In this document: positions 42,717 through 50,917 of the stretch, one piece after another
Position numbering within the stretch: position 1 is the first letter of the stretch
Layout of the letters: each line of letters opens with the position of its first letter
Assembly: GCA_017744285.1 (NCBI GenBank)
Contig: JAGIBP010000009.1
Location: 19,348 to 83,347, forward strand
Source: Variovorax sp.
Lineage (GTDB): Bacteria > Pseudomonadota > Gammaproteobacteria > Burkholderiales > Burkholderiaceae_C
Direction of reading: 5' to 3'
Length of the DNA stretch: 64,000 nt
The notes under the pieces: model-generated
What the model was told of the DNA's origin: nothing
Databases searched by the model: none
What the model saw: the letters and a program-made list of their open reading frames with translations, nothing else
Made by a program: the position numbers and the translations under genes

Positions 42717-43715
42717 TCAGTCCGCCTTGATGCCCAGCTTGCGGATGGCCTCGCCATAGCGTCGGGTGTCGCTGGCAATGAGCCGGCCGAAGTCCGCGGG
42801 GCTGCCCGTGCCCGCCTCGATGCCCAGGGCCTGGAGCCGGGCCTGGGTGTCGGGGTCGTTCAAAAGGGCATTGATGTCCTTGTTGAGCCGCGCGATCACC
42901 GGCTGCGGCGTGCCGGCCGGCGCCAGGACGCCGAACCAGCCGGTCACCTCGAAGCCGGCAATGCCCTGTTCGGCGACCGTGGGCACCTCCGGCAGCACGC
43001 TGGAGCGCGCCGGGGTCGTCACCGCGATCGGGACCAGCTTGCCCGACTTGATGTGCGGCAGCGCGCTCGACGGAATGTCGAAGCCCAGGTCCACCTCGCC
43101 CGACAACAGCGCGGTGAGCGCCGGGCCCGACCCCTTGTAGGGCACCATGACCATGTCGATCTTCGCGTCGTTCTTCAGGAACTCGGCGGCCAGGCTGGTG
43201 GTCGTCGCGCCGCCGCCGCCGGCCGCGTAGTTGAGCTTGCCGGGGTTCTTGCGCGCGGCATCGATCACGTCCTTGAGCTTGCGCAAGGGCCCGCTGGCCG
43301 GCGCCACGATCACCACCGGGGAGGCGCCGAGCTTGGCCACGGGCTCGAAGCTCTTCTGCGGGTCGTAGCTGAGCTTGGGGTAGAGCGCGCCGCTGCCCGC
43401 GTGCCCGCTGGTGACCAGCAGCAGGGTGTGGCCGTCGGGCTTGGCCGCGGCGACCGCGGCGGTCGCGATGGTGGCGCCCGCGCCGGGCTTGTTGTCGACG
43501 ACCACCGGCTGGCCGAGCGAATCGCCGAGCTTCTGCGCCACGAGGCGCGCGAGGATGTCGGCGGAGCCGCCGGGCGCGAAGCCGACCACCAGGGTGACGG
43601 GCTTGGCCGGATAGGTTTGCGCCTGGGCGACGGACAGTGCCAGCGCGGCACCGGCGATCAGCAGGCCTTTGAGAAGGGGGCGGAGGGTCAGGGGCATCGG
43701 TTGTCTCTTGTGCAT
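42717..43715 (-). CDS. Bug-family solute-binding protein
   Basis: 332 residues. A short leader (MHKRQ) precedes a Sec signal (LKGLLIAGAALALSVAQAQ, cleavage at AQA). Family marks: KPVTLVVGFAPGGSADILAR, VDNKPGAGATIATAAVAAAK, VMVPYKGSGPALTALLSGEV and WFGVLAPAGTPQPVIARLNK. The ATG at 43715 has GGAGG eight bases upstream. First gene of a two-gene operon with the FAD oxidoreductase and divergent from a LysR gene. Confidence 0.88.
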   Translation of the reverse strand: MHKRQPMPLTLRPLLKGLLIAGAALALSVAQAQTYPAKPVTLVVGFAPGGSADILARLVAQKLGDSLGQPVVVDNKPGAGATIATAAVAAAKPDGHTLLLVTSGHAGSGALYPKLSYDPQKSFEPVAKLGASPVVIVAPASGPLRKLKDVIDAARKNPGKLNYAAGGGGATTTSLAAEFLKNDAKIDMVMVPYKGSGPALTALLSGEVDLGFDIPSSALPHIKSGKLVPIAVTTPARSSVLPEVPTVAEQGIAGFEVTGWFGVLAPAGTPQPVIARLNKDINALLNDPDTQARLQALGIEAGTGSPADFGRLIASDTRRYGEAIRKLGIKAD

Positions 43716-43778
43716 CGAAAGATCCTCCGGATGCTAGGAAGGCGCGCCGCCGCGGTCCAATACCAATGCGGGCGGGGG

Positions 43779-43797
43779 CTATAACATCGTGTTCTAG
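43779..43797. promoter_or_regulatory. putative LysR operator
   Basis: Imperfect inverted repeat CTATAACA-TCG-TGTTCTAG at 43779-43797 with one mismatch in the arms, in the 98-bp region between the divergent Bug gene (start 43715) and LysR gene (start 43814). It contains the T-N11-A spacing of LysR recognition sites and sits 17 bases before the LysR start, fitting autoregulation. Confidence 0.5.
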
Positions 43798-43813
43798 ATA
43801 CAGCCCCATCCGC

Positions 43814-44713
43814 ATGAATCTCCGCCAGATCGAAGTCTTTCGCGCGGTCATGTCGACCGGCTCCACCACCAACGCGGCGCGGCTGCTGCATGTCTCGCAG
43901 CCGGGGATCAGCCGGCTGATCCGGCACCTCGAGCTCCAGCTGGGCGTGCCGCTCTTCGAGCGGCGCAATGCGCGCCTCATCCCGACGCCCGAGGCGCATG
44001 CGCTGCACGCGGAGGTCGAGAAGGTCTATCGCGGCGTGCAGCATGTCCAGAATGTCGCGGCGCACCTGCGCTTCGGCGACCATGGCACGCTTCGGGTGCT
44101 GTCCAGCGCCAACACGGGGCTGCAGCTGGTGCCCCGCGCCACCGCGAAGCTGCTGCAGCGCTTCGCCCATGCCAAGGTCTTCTTCGAATCGCTACCCACG
44201 CGCGAGATCGTGCAGACGCTGGTGGCGGAAGAGGCGGACGTGGCGATCTCCAGCGCGCCGCTGGACCACCCGGTGCTCGACGTGCGCGAGATCGGCCGCT
44301 GGAACCTGCTGTGCGCGGTGCCCCAGGGGCATCCGCTGCTCGCGGGCGGAAAGTTCAAACTCGAGGACGCGCTGCGGCAGCGCCTGATCGTCTACAGCCC
44401 GGAGGCGCCCCAGAGCCGCGTCATCGATGCCTGGCTCGCGAAGTTCGGCATCGCGCGCCAGGTGGCGGTGGAGGTGCGCTCGGGCTATGCGGCCTGCGCC
44501 ATGGCGGCCAGCGGGGCGGGCGTGGCGTTCGTCGACGAGTTCTCGGCCCGCGCGCACCGGGCACAGGACCTCGCGCTGCTGCGGATCCCGAGGGCGCCGA
44601 GCTTCGCCATCTACAGCGTCACCAACGTCAATCGACCGACCTCGCAACTGGGCCAGACCTTCGTCGAGCTGGCGAAGCGCGAACTCGATCAGATCCGGCG
44701 CGGCCCGCTGTAG
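43814..44713 (+). CDS. LysR-family transcriptional regulator
   Basis: 299 residues. The winged helix (1-60) reads NLRQIEVFRAVMSTGSTTNA, LHVSQPGISRLIRHLELQLG and PLFERRNARLIPTPEA. The effector domain (about 90-295) has VAEEADVAISSAPLDHPVLD and GVAFVDEFSARAHRAQDLAL. It is divergent from the Bug/FAD oxidoreductase operon and its likely activator. Its 3' end overlaps the convergent gene at 44689 by 25 bases. Confidence 0.9.
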   Translation: MNLRQIEVFRAVMSTGSTTNAARLLHVSQPGISRLIRHLELQLGVPLFERRNARLIPTPEAHALHAEVEKVYRGVQHVQNVAAHLRFGDHGTLRVLSSANTGLQLVPRATAKLLQRFAHAKVFFESLPTREIVQTLVAEEADVAISSAPLDHPVLDVREIGRWNLLCAVPQGHPLLAGGKFKLEDALRQRLIVYSPEAPQSRVIDAWLAKFGIARQVAVEVRSGYAACAMAASGAGVAFVDEFSARAHRAQDLALLRIPRAPSFAIYSVTNVNRPTSQLGQTFVELAKRELDQIRRGPL

Positions 44714-45303
44714 CCGCCGTTCACGGGGCGCTGCTCGTAGGCGAGCCGGCCTGCCGGCGCGGCGTGCGGGTCCGTGTCGGCGGCGCAGGCGGCGAGCCAG
44801 TCCCCGTCGATGCCGCGGGCCTGGCTGCCCTTCATCCACGGCAGGGGCGCCGCGTCGGGAATGCGCTCGGCCAGCAGGCTGCCGGCGCTGGCCTCGGCAG
44901 GGGCCAGCGCGAATGACCGTCGGGCGTCCGCTTCGGTCTGGCAGGCGAACGCGAACAGAAGGTGCGCGTCGAATGCGCCACGCAGCGCTCGAAGCTCGCA
45001 CACCCACCGCGAGATGTTGTGCAGATGCGGGCGCATCCTGGCGCTCAGGGGCGTGGGATGCGCCAGCAGGCGAAGGTAGGGCGCGCTCGCAAGGACGTCC
45101 GCCGAGCGCAGGCCGTAGAAGGTGAGGTAGCGCGGCCCCGGTGTTCCCGGGCGCGTGGCGTAGCGCCGGGCCCAGAGCATGCCGGGCACCGTGAGCCTTT
45201 CGGGCACGTGCTCGTTCGCGTGCCAGTCGTTGTAGAGCGCGTCCACCTCGGGCTCGACGTCGTTCCACAGCGCGAGCAGGGCGCTTGCGCGCGGCTCATG
45301 CAT
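44689..45303 (-). CDS. hypothetical protein, EthD-like dimeric alpha/beta barrel
   Basis: 204 residues. The N-terminal part has VEPEVDALYNDWHANEHVPE and RLTVPGMLWARRYATRPGTP, a pattern (WHxxEHxxER...VPGxxxxRRY) seen in EthD/antibiotic-monooxygenase-like barrels. A second similar half is suggested by HNISRWVCELRALRGAFDAH. The start ATG 45303 overlaps the end of the alcohol dehydrogenase gene (45296) by eight bases, so it is its operon partner. Function unknown. Confidence 0.62.
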   Translation of the reverse strand: MHEPRASALLALWNDVEPEVDALYNDWHANEHVPERLTVPGMLWARRYATRPGTPGPRYLTFYGLRSADVLASAPYLRLLAHPTPLSARMRPHLHNISRWVCELRALRGAFDAHLLFAFACQTEADARRSFALAPAEASAGSLLAERIPDAAPLPWMKGSQARGIDGDWLAACAADTDPHAAPAGRLAYEQRPVNGGYSGPRRI

Positions 45304-46330
45304 GGTCGTGTTCCGGCCTGAGAAGGACCTTGCAGCCCTGCTTGTCATGCGCGAGCGCAAATCCCTCCAGCGCCCGCGAGAGCGGGAGCACGTGGCTGAC
45401 CATCGGGGCCAGCACGGGCCCCAGTTCCTGCATCAGCGCGAGCGCCAGCGGCCAGTCCGACTCCGGCGGGCGGAACGATCCCCTCAATTGATGCTGGTTG
45501 CGCACCAGCGGGGTGAGGTCCAGTGCAAGCGGTCGCGCGTGGATGCCGGTCACCACGACGATGCCGTTGCGGCGCAGCAGGCCCAGGGCGTCGTTGATCG
45601 TCTCGGGCACGCCCGTGGCTTCGAAGACGACGTCGAAATCGGCCCCGGCGGTGAGCCCCCGCGCTTGCTCCGCGAGCGACTGCCGCGACACGTCGACGAG
45701 GTGCTCGAAGCCCATGCGCCGCAGCGCCTCGAAGCGCGCGGCGTCGTCGAACCCGCTGACCACGACCTGGGCCGCTCCCGCGCGCCTGGCGAGCAGCGCG
45801 ATGCCCTGGCCGATGGTGCCCGGCCCCATCACGAGGACGCGCTTGCCGTGCAGGTCGCCGGCGATGCGCAGCGCCTGCATCGAGATCGTGAGCGGTTCCG
45901 TCAATGCCGCCAGTTCGTCGGGCAGGCCGTCGGGCACGGGCACGCAATTGCGCAGCGGCGCGCGGACCTTGGCGGCAAAGGCGCCGTCGCGCGTCATGCC
46001 GATGCCGCGGCGGCGCTCGCACAGGTCGTGCTGGCCGGCTGTGCAGGCCGGGCAGGCGCCGCAGGTCACCGAGGGACGGACGACGACCCGGCGGCCGGCC
46101 AGCGGTCCCGTTTGCGCGACGCCCACGAACTCATGGCCGATGGTCACCGGAAGGCTCGGGGCGATGAAGGCGTAGCTCGGCGTCCAGGTGTCCACGTGGA
46201 GGTCGCTGCCGCAGATGCCGGCGGCCGTGACCGCGACCATCACATCGTCGCTGTCCGGATCGAGGCGCGGCTCCGGCACGTCCACCAGTTCCAGACCCGC
46301 GCGGGGGTGCGTCTTGCGCAAGGCTTGCAT
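45296..46330 (-). CDS. zinc-dependent alcohol dehydrogenase (MDR family)
   Basis: 344 residues. Catalytic zinc residues fall in GICGSDLHVDTW and GHEFVGVAQTG (about 38-75). The structural zinc site is CGACPACTAGQHDLC (about 90-104). The NAD-binding element is RVLVMGPGTIGQGIALLARR (about 165-185). It oxidises a polyol or secondary alcohol, substrate unknown. It lies 14 bp downstream of a Bug receptor gene and upstream of the barrel protein gene on the same strand. Confidence 0.9.
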   Translation of the reverse strand: MQALRKTHPRAGLELVDVPEPRLDPDSDDVMVAVTAAGICGSDLHVDTWTPSYAFIAPSLPVTIGHEFVGVAQTGPLAGRRVVVRPSVTCGACPACTAGQHDLCERRRGIGMTRDGAFAAKVRAPLRNCVPVPDGLPDELAALTEPLTISMQALRIAGDLHGKRVLVMGPGTIGQGIALLARRAGAAQVVVSGFDDAARFEALRRMGFEHLVDVSRQSLAEQARGLTAGADFDVVFEATGVPETINDALGLLRRNGIVVVTGIHARPLALDLTPLVRNQHQLRGSFRPPESDWPLALALMQELGPVLAPMVSHVLPLSRALEGFALAHDKQGCKVLLRPEHDHA

Positions 46331-46344
46331 GTCGTCTCCCGTGC

Positions 46345-47301
46345 TCAGTCGATCCGGATGCCGGCCTTCTTGATGATCGGTCCCCACTTGCTGCTTTCGC
46401 CTTGGATGAAACTGCGGAATTCCTCGATGGAGCCGCCGCCGATCACCAGTCCCTGCTGCGCGAAGGCTTCCCGGACCTCGGGGTCCTTCATGACGGCGTT
46501 GAAGTCTTCGTTGATGCGCTTGAGCACCGGCGCGGGCGTTCCCGTGGGGCTGAAGACGCCGTTCCAGGCCAGGGCCTCGAACCCCGGGAAGCCCGACTCC
46601 TCGACCGTGGGCAGGTCCTTCATGCCCTCCATGCGCCGGGCGCTCGTGACCGCGAGCAGGCGGATGCGGCCGCTGCTGATCAGCGGGAGGAGGGCCGGCG
46701 CCACCGTGAAGAGGGCCTGCGTCTCGCCCGAGGCCAGCGAAATCCCGGCCGGCGGCGAGCCCGCGAAGGGCACGTGGGTCGCTTCGAAGCGCGCGGCGCT
46801 GCGAAAGAGTTCCATGGTCAGGTGCGACGAGCTGCCGGCCCCGACCGAGCCGTAGTTGATGCCTCCCGGCTGCTTGCGCGCCCAGGCCACGAATTCCTGC
46901 AGGTTCCGGGCCGGATTGCCCGCGGGCACCGCCAGGACGTTGGGCTGCGAGGAGGTCAACACCACCGGCATCAGGTCCTTCGCGGGGTCGTAGGCCATCT
47001 GCTTGTACATGAACGGCGCGAAGGCGATCGGGCCGTTGAATCCGATGCCCAGCACGTAGCCGTCCGCGGGCGCCTTGGCCACGGCCGTCATGCCGAGCAT
47101 GCCGCCCGCGCCCGCCTTGTTGTCGACGACGACCGGCTGATGCCACTTGGCGCTCAGCTTGTTGCCGAGCGTGCGGGCAATGAAGTCCAGCGAGCTGCCC
47201 GCGGGCGCGGGGACGACGATTTTCACGGGCTTGCCCGGCCATGGCTGGGCCGCGGCGGCAAACGCCAGGGGAAGAAGTGCAAGAGCGATCAGCCGTTTCA
47301 C
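46345..47301 (-). CDS. Bug-family solute-binding protein
   Basis: 318 residues with a Sec signal MKRLIALALLPLAFAAAAQP. Family marks: KPVKIVVPAPAGSSLDFIAR, VDNKAGAGGMLGMTAVAKAP, THVPFAGSPPAGISLASGET and WNGVFSPTGTPAPVLKRINE. First gene of an operon with an alcohol dehydrogenase and a barrel protein, divergent from a LysR gene 113 bp away. It is the fourth Bug gene in the window. Confidence 0.88.
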   Translation of the reverse strand: MKRLIALALLPLAFAAAAQPWPGKPVKIVVPAPAGSSLDFIARTLGNKLSAKWHQPVVVDNKAGAGGMLGMTAVAKAPADGYVLGIGFNGPIAFAPFMYKQMAYDPAKDLMPVVLTSSQPNVLAVPAGNPARNLQEFVAWARKQPGGINYGSVGAGSSSHLTMELFRSAARFEATHVPFAGSPPAGISLASGETQALFTVAPALLPLISSGRIRLLAVTSARRMEGMKDLPTVEESGFPGFEALAWNGVFSPTGTPAPVLKRINEDFNAVMKDPEVREAFAQQGLVIGGGSIEEFRSFIQGESSKWGPIIKKAGIRID

Positions 47302-47414
47302 GTGCGTGTCTCCAGGAAGGGGTCTTGTTCGGTGTCCCGATTCTGGAGGCGGCCCGCTGATACGGCAAACATCGATGATGTATCGTTCCCATATGTGAAA
47401 GATATGGAGGCGCC

Positions 47415-48350
47415 GTGGCCGTCGAACTCAGACACCTTCGCTATTTCATGGCCGTCGCGGAGGCCGGCAACCTGAGCCGTGCGGCGGAGAAGCTCTTCAT
47501 CGCGCAGCCGCCGCTGTCGGTGCAGATCCGCCAGCTCGAAGAGGACCTGGGCGCGCCCCTCTTCGTGCGACATCCCAAGGGCGTGCGGCTCACCGGTGCC
47601 GGCGAACGGCTTCTGCCGGAAGCGCGTCATCTGCTGAACCGGGCCGCGCAGCTCAAGGGCCACATCGAAGGCAGTGCGCAGTCCGGCAGCCTCGCGATCG
47701 GCTATGTGCCCTCGGCCGGCAGCACGGTCTTGCCGGAGCTCGTTCGAAGCCTGCGGGCGCGGATGCCTGGCCTGCAGCTGGAGCTTCGCGAAATGATCAG
47801 TTCGGAGCAGGTCGACGCGCTGGTGGCAGGCAGCATCGACGTGGGACTGGCCCGCACGGAACCCGGGCACCCGCGCATCCAGGTGGCCTCGCGCATGGCC
47901 GATCCCTTTGCCCTTGCCATGCCTCGCGCGGATGCGGCGAAGCTCCCGGGGCGGGTCGAACTGAAACTCTTCGCCGACCGGGACTTCATCGCCTTCACGA
48001 GGCACCGCGGCCCGGCGTATTTCGACCAGGCGATTCATCTGTGCGCCAAGGCCGGGTTCTCGCCGCGCATTCGCTACGAGGCCAGCACCGTGCATGGCGT
48101 GCTCGACCTCGTCGGCGCGGGCCTGGGCGTGGCCCTGGTGCCGGCCTCCAGCGCGCTGCTGCAGTTTCGCGGACTGGCGTTTCGCCCCTTGCGCGGATCG
48201 CACGCCGGCGAGGTCCTGGCCCTGCTCCAGCGCCGGGGCGACCCGGGCGCCACCATCGCCGCGACGCGCGAGACCTGCGGCGCGATCTTTCCGAAGCTGC
48301 GCGCCCGCCTGCTCAGGAAGCTGGACGCCCGTCCTTCCGCCGAGGCGTGA
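47415..48350 (+). CDS. LysR-family transcriptional regulator
   Basis: 311 residues. The winged helix is ELRHLRYFMAVAEAGNLSRA, AQPPLSVQIRQLEEDLGAPL, FVRHPKGVRLTGAGERLLPE. The effector domain has AIGYVPSAGSTVLPELVRSL and GLGVALVPASSALLQFRGLA. GTG start at 47415 with GGAGG at 47406-47410. It is divergent from the Bug/alcohol dehydrogenase operon, and the intergenic stretch before it includes AT-rich CATCGATGATGTATCG, a possible binding site. Its end overlaps the convergent gene at 48313 by 38 bases. Confidence 0.9.
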   Translation: MAVELRHLRYFMAVAEAGNLSRAAEKLFIAQPPLSVQIRQLEEDLGAPLFVRHPKGVRLTGAGERLLPEARHLLNRAAQLKGHIEGSAQSGSLAIGYVPSAGSTVLPELVRSLRARMPGLQLELREMISSEQVDALVAGSIDVGLARTEPGHPRIQVASRMADPFALAMPRADAAKLPGRVELKLFADRDFIAFTRHRGPAYFDQAIHLCAKAGFSPRIRYEASTVHGVLDLVGAGLGVALVPASSALLQFRGLAFRPLRGSHAGEVLALLQRRGDPGATIAATRETCGAIFPKLRARLLRKLDARPSAEA

Positions 48351-48702
48351 GCGCCGCCAGCACGAGGGCCGCGAGCACCAGCCCCGGCACGTCGCCCCAC
48401 AGGTGGCCGCGCTGCCCGGGCTGCTGGATCGCCTGGATCGCCATGATGGCCGCGTGCACCAGGCTCGACCAGACGGTGAACCAGATGAGGCTCAGGTGCT
48501 GGTACGGATCGACCGAGGCCCGGACCAGGAACACGCCCAGCGTGGCATAGAGGCCGATGATCATCCACGCATAGTCCGAGTGCCCGACATGCCAGGCCCA
48601 GCCCGACGGCCAGACGATCATGAGCGGGTAGAGCGAGAAGCACGCCAGTCCGACGAGGACCAGCGCCACGCGCAGCATGCCGATGCGTCCCTGGGTGTCC
48701 AT
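48313..48702 (-). CDS. four-helix membrane protein, DUF6632-like
   Basis: 129 residues with four predicted membrane helices: MLRVALVLVGLACFSLYPLM, YAWMIIGLYATLGVFLVRAS, SLIWFTVWSSLVHAAIMAIQ and VPGLVLAALVLAALTP. The HxxxMAIQAI and GHLWGDVP pieces recall DUF6632 proteins (recalled from memory, not checked). The 3' end overlaps the LysR gene. Function unknown. Confidence 0.65.
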   Translation of the reverse strand: MDTQGRIGMLRVALVLVGLACFSLYPLMIVWPSGWAWHVGHSDYAWMIIGLYATLGVFLVRASVDPYQHLSLIWFTVWSSLVHAAIMAIQAIQQPGQRGHLWGDVPGLVLAALVLAALTPRRKDGRPAS

Positions 48703-48723
48703 GCGTGCTCCTTCGCGTTGGTC

Positions 48724-49347
48724 TTACGGTTCCGGGCGCATCAGGGCCGCCATCTCCCGCAAGCCGCGGGCTTCCAGCGCATCGGAGGCACCCTGGCGGT
48801 CGCGGGTTTCCTTGTTCTGGCTGAGCTTGGCCTTGCCGACGAGCGAGGTGACGGCGATCTCCAGGCCGACGATGTTGCGCAGCAGGCCGTCGATGTACTC
48901 GGGTTCGGCGTCGCTCATCTTCCAGGGCCGGGGCTCGGCCGCCTCGTGCGTGCGCGTCAGGCGCGCCACCAGGCCGCGCACGAAGCGCTCGTCGTCCCGC
49001 ACGGTCAGGACGCCATGGGCGTGGACCACCTCGTAGTTCCAGGTCGGGACCTGGCGGTGCGCCTCGTGCTTGCTGGGATACCAGTTGGGCGAGATGTAGG
49101 CCTCCGCGCCCCGGAAGACCACCATCACGGCGGTGCCGCTCGGCGCGCGCTGCCAGACGTCGTTGGCGCGCGCCACGTGCGCGAGGAGCGTGCCGTGGGG
49201 GCCCCTGTCGGCGTCGTATTCGAAGGGGATATGGTTGGCGTCCAGCCCGTCCGGGCCGTGCGTGACCAGCATGCCGAGCGGGTGCTCGCGCATGATGCGG
49301 TGCAGGGCCTGCGGGCGGGTTTCGGCGAAGTGGGGCGGGATGTACAT
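48724..49347 (-). CDS. PaiB-like FMN-binding protein
   Basis: 207 residues, full length for the PaiB (negative regulator of sporulation/protease) family, a flavin-reductase-like split barrel. It opens MYIPPHFAETRPQALHRIMR and has GMLVTHGPDGLDANHIPF, LLAHVARANDVWQ and VPTWNYEVVHAHGVLTV. In Bacillus PaiB partners PaiA; no PaiA acetyltransferase is here. The gene lies 45 bp after the aspartate ammonia-lyase gene on the same strand. Confidence 0.85.
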   Translation of the reverse strand: MYIPPHFAETRPQALHRIMREHPLGMLVTHGPDGLDANHIPFEYDADRGPHGTLLAHVARANDVWQRAPSGTAVMVVFRGAEAYISPNWYPSKHEAHRQVPTWNYEVVHAHGVLTVRDDERFVRGLVARLTRTHEAAEPRPWKMSDAEPEYIDGLLRNIVGLEIAVTSLVGKAKLSQNKETRDRQGASDALEARGLREMAALMRPEP

Positions 49348-49392
49348 GGTGGGCAGATTACGCGGTCGGGATTGGCACTGTCCATCAGTTCT

Positions 49393-50823
49393 TCAGGGGG
49401 CCGAGGTCTTGTGCCTCGCGGCTTCGTACACGTGCGGCCGCGTCAGCACTTCGTGGCGCAGGGCCTCGTTCAGTTCCTCTTCCGACATCAGCTGGCGCTT
49501 GAGCACCACCTCGCGCACGTTCGTGCCGTTGGCGAAGGCCTCGGCCGCGACCTCGGTCGCCTGCTTGTAGCCGATGATCGGATTGAGCGCCGTGACCAGC
49601 GCGATCGAGCGCTCGATGCTTTCCTCGAGCCGGGCCGGGTTGGCCGTGATGCCCTTCACGCACAGGTCGGCCAGCGTCATGCAGGCGTTCGTCAGGTGCC
49701 TGAAGCTGCGGAAGAGCGCATTGGCGATGATCGGCTCGAAGGCGTTGAGCTGCAGCTGGCCGGCCTCGGCCGCGAAGGTCACGGTCACGTCGTTGCCGAA
49801 CACCTCGAACGCCACCTGGTTCACCACCTCGGGGATCACCGGGTTCACCTTGCCGGGCATGATCGACGAGCCGGCCTGCATCGGCGGCAGGTTGATTTCG
49901 CCGAAGCCGGCGCGCGGCCCGCTGGACAAGAGCCGCAGGTCGTTGCAGGTCTTCGAGAGCTTCACCGCGATGCGCTTGAGCACGCCCGACAGCTGCACGA
50001 AGGCGCCGCAGTCCTGCGTGGCCTCGATGAGGTTCGGCGCGGTCGCGAGGTCCAGCCCCGTGATGTCGCGCAGCGCGGCCAGGGCCTTGCCGGCGTAGTC
50101 GGGGTGCGCGGTGATGCCGGTGCCGATGGCCGTCGCGCCCAGGTTGATCTCGCGGATCAGCGCCGAGGCCTCGGTCAGGCGCGCGATGTCTTCCTCGATC
50201 ATCACCGCGTAGGTCGAGAACTCCTGCCCGAGCGTCATGGGCACCGCGTCCTGCAGCTGCGTGCGGCCGATCTTCAGCAGGTGCGCGAACTCGTCGGCCT
50301 TGGCGGCGAACTCGGCGCGCAGGTGCTCCATGGCACGGCGCAGCCGCTCGATCGCGAAGCAGGTCGCGATGCGGATCGCGGTCGGGTACACGTCGTTGGT
50401 GCTCTGCGCCATGTTGACGTGCTCGTTCGGATGCAGGTGCTGGTAGTCGCCGCGCTGGTGGCCGAGGATCTCGAGCGCGCGGTTGCAGATCACCTCGTTG
50501 GCGTTCATGTTGGTGGAGGTGCCCGCGCCGCCCTGGATCACGTCGACCACGAACTGGTCGTGCAGCGATCCGCGCCGGATCTCGCGGCACGCGGCCACGA
50601 TGGCGTCGCGCAGTTCGGGCGCCAGCAGCCCGAGCTGGGCGTTGGCTTCCGCGGCGGCCTGCTTGACCGACGCGAGCGCGCCGACCAGGTCGGGGTAGGC
50701 CGAGATCGTGGTGCCCGTGATCTGGAAGTTCTCCTTGGCGCGCAGCGTGTGGACGCCGTAGTAGGCGTCGTCCGGGACTTCGCGGTCGCCGAGCAGGTCG
50801 TGTTCGATCCGTACGTTGCTCAT
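49393..50823 (-). CDS. aspA: aspartate ammonia-lyase
   Basis: 476 residues, the normal size. L-aspartate to fumarate and ammonia. Family signature GSSIMPGKVNP (the flexible loop) is present. TSTNMNANEVICNRAL and EHVNMAQSTNDVYPTA, which bind substrate, and GRTQLQDAVPMTLGQEFSTY also match AspA rather than fumarase C, adenylosuccinate lyase or argininosuccinate lyase. The start at 50823 has AGGAGGAGAC upstream. It provides entry of aspartate nitrogen and carbon into the TCA cycle. Confidence 0.92.
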   Translation of the reverse strand: MSNVRIEHDLLGDREVPDDAYYGVHTLRAKENFQITGTTISAYPDLVGALASVKQAAAEANAQLGLLAPELRDAIVAACREIRRGSLHDQFVVDVIQGGAGTSTNMNANEVICNRALEILGHQRGDYQHLHPNEHVNMAQSTNDVYPTAIRIATCFAIERLRRAMEHLRAEFAAKADEFAHLLKIGRTQLQDAVPMTLGQEFSTYAVMIEEDIARLTEASALIREINLGATAIGTGITAHPDYAGKALAALRDITGLDLATAPNLIEATQDCGAFVQLSGVLKRIAVKLSKTCNDLRLLSSGPRAGFGEINLPPMQAGSSIMPGKVNPVIPEVVNQVAFEVFGNDVTVTFAAEAGQLQLNAFEPIIANALFRSFRHLTNACMTLADLCVKGITANPARLEESIERSIALVTALNPIIGYKQATEVAAEAFANGTNVREVVLKRQLMSEEELNEALRHEVLTRPHVYEAARHKTSAP

Positions 50824-50917
50824 GTCTCCTCCTGGCGTTGGACGGTTCAAGCGGGATGCGACGAGACCGGAGCCATCGTAGCGCGGGGGGCGCGCGCTGG
50901 CGACTGAGCGAACGCCG

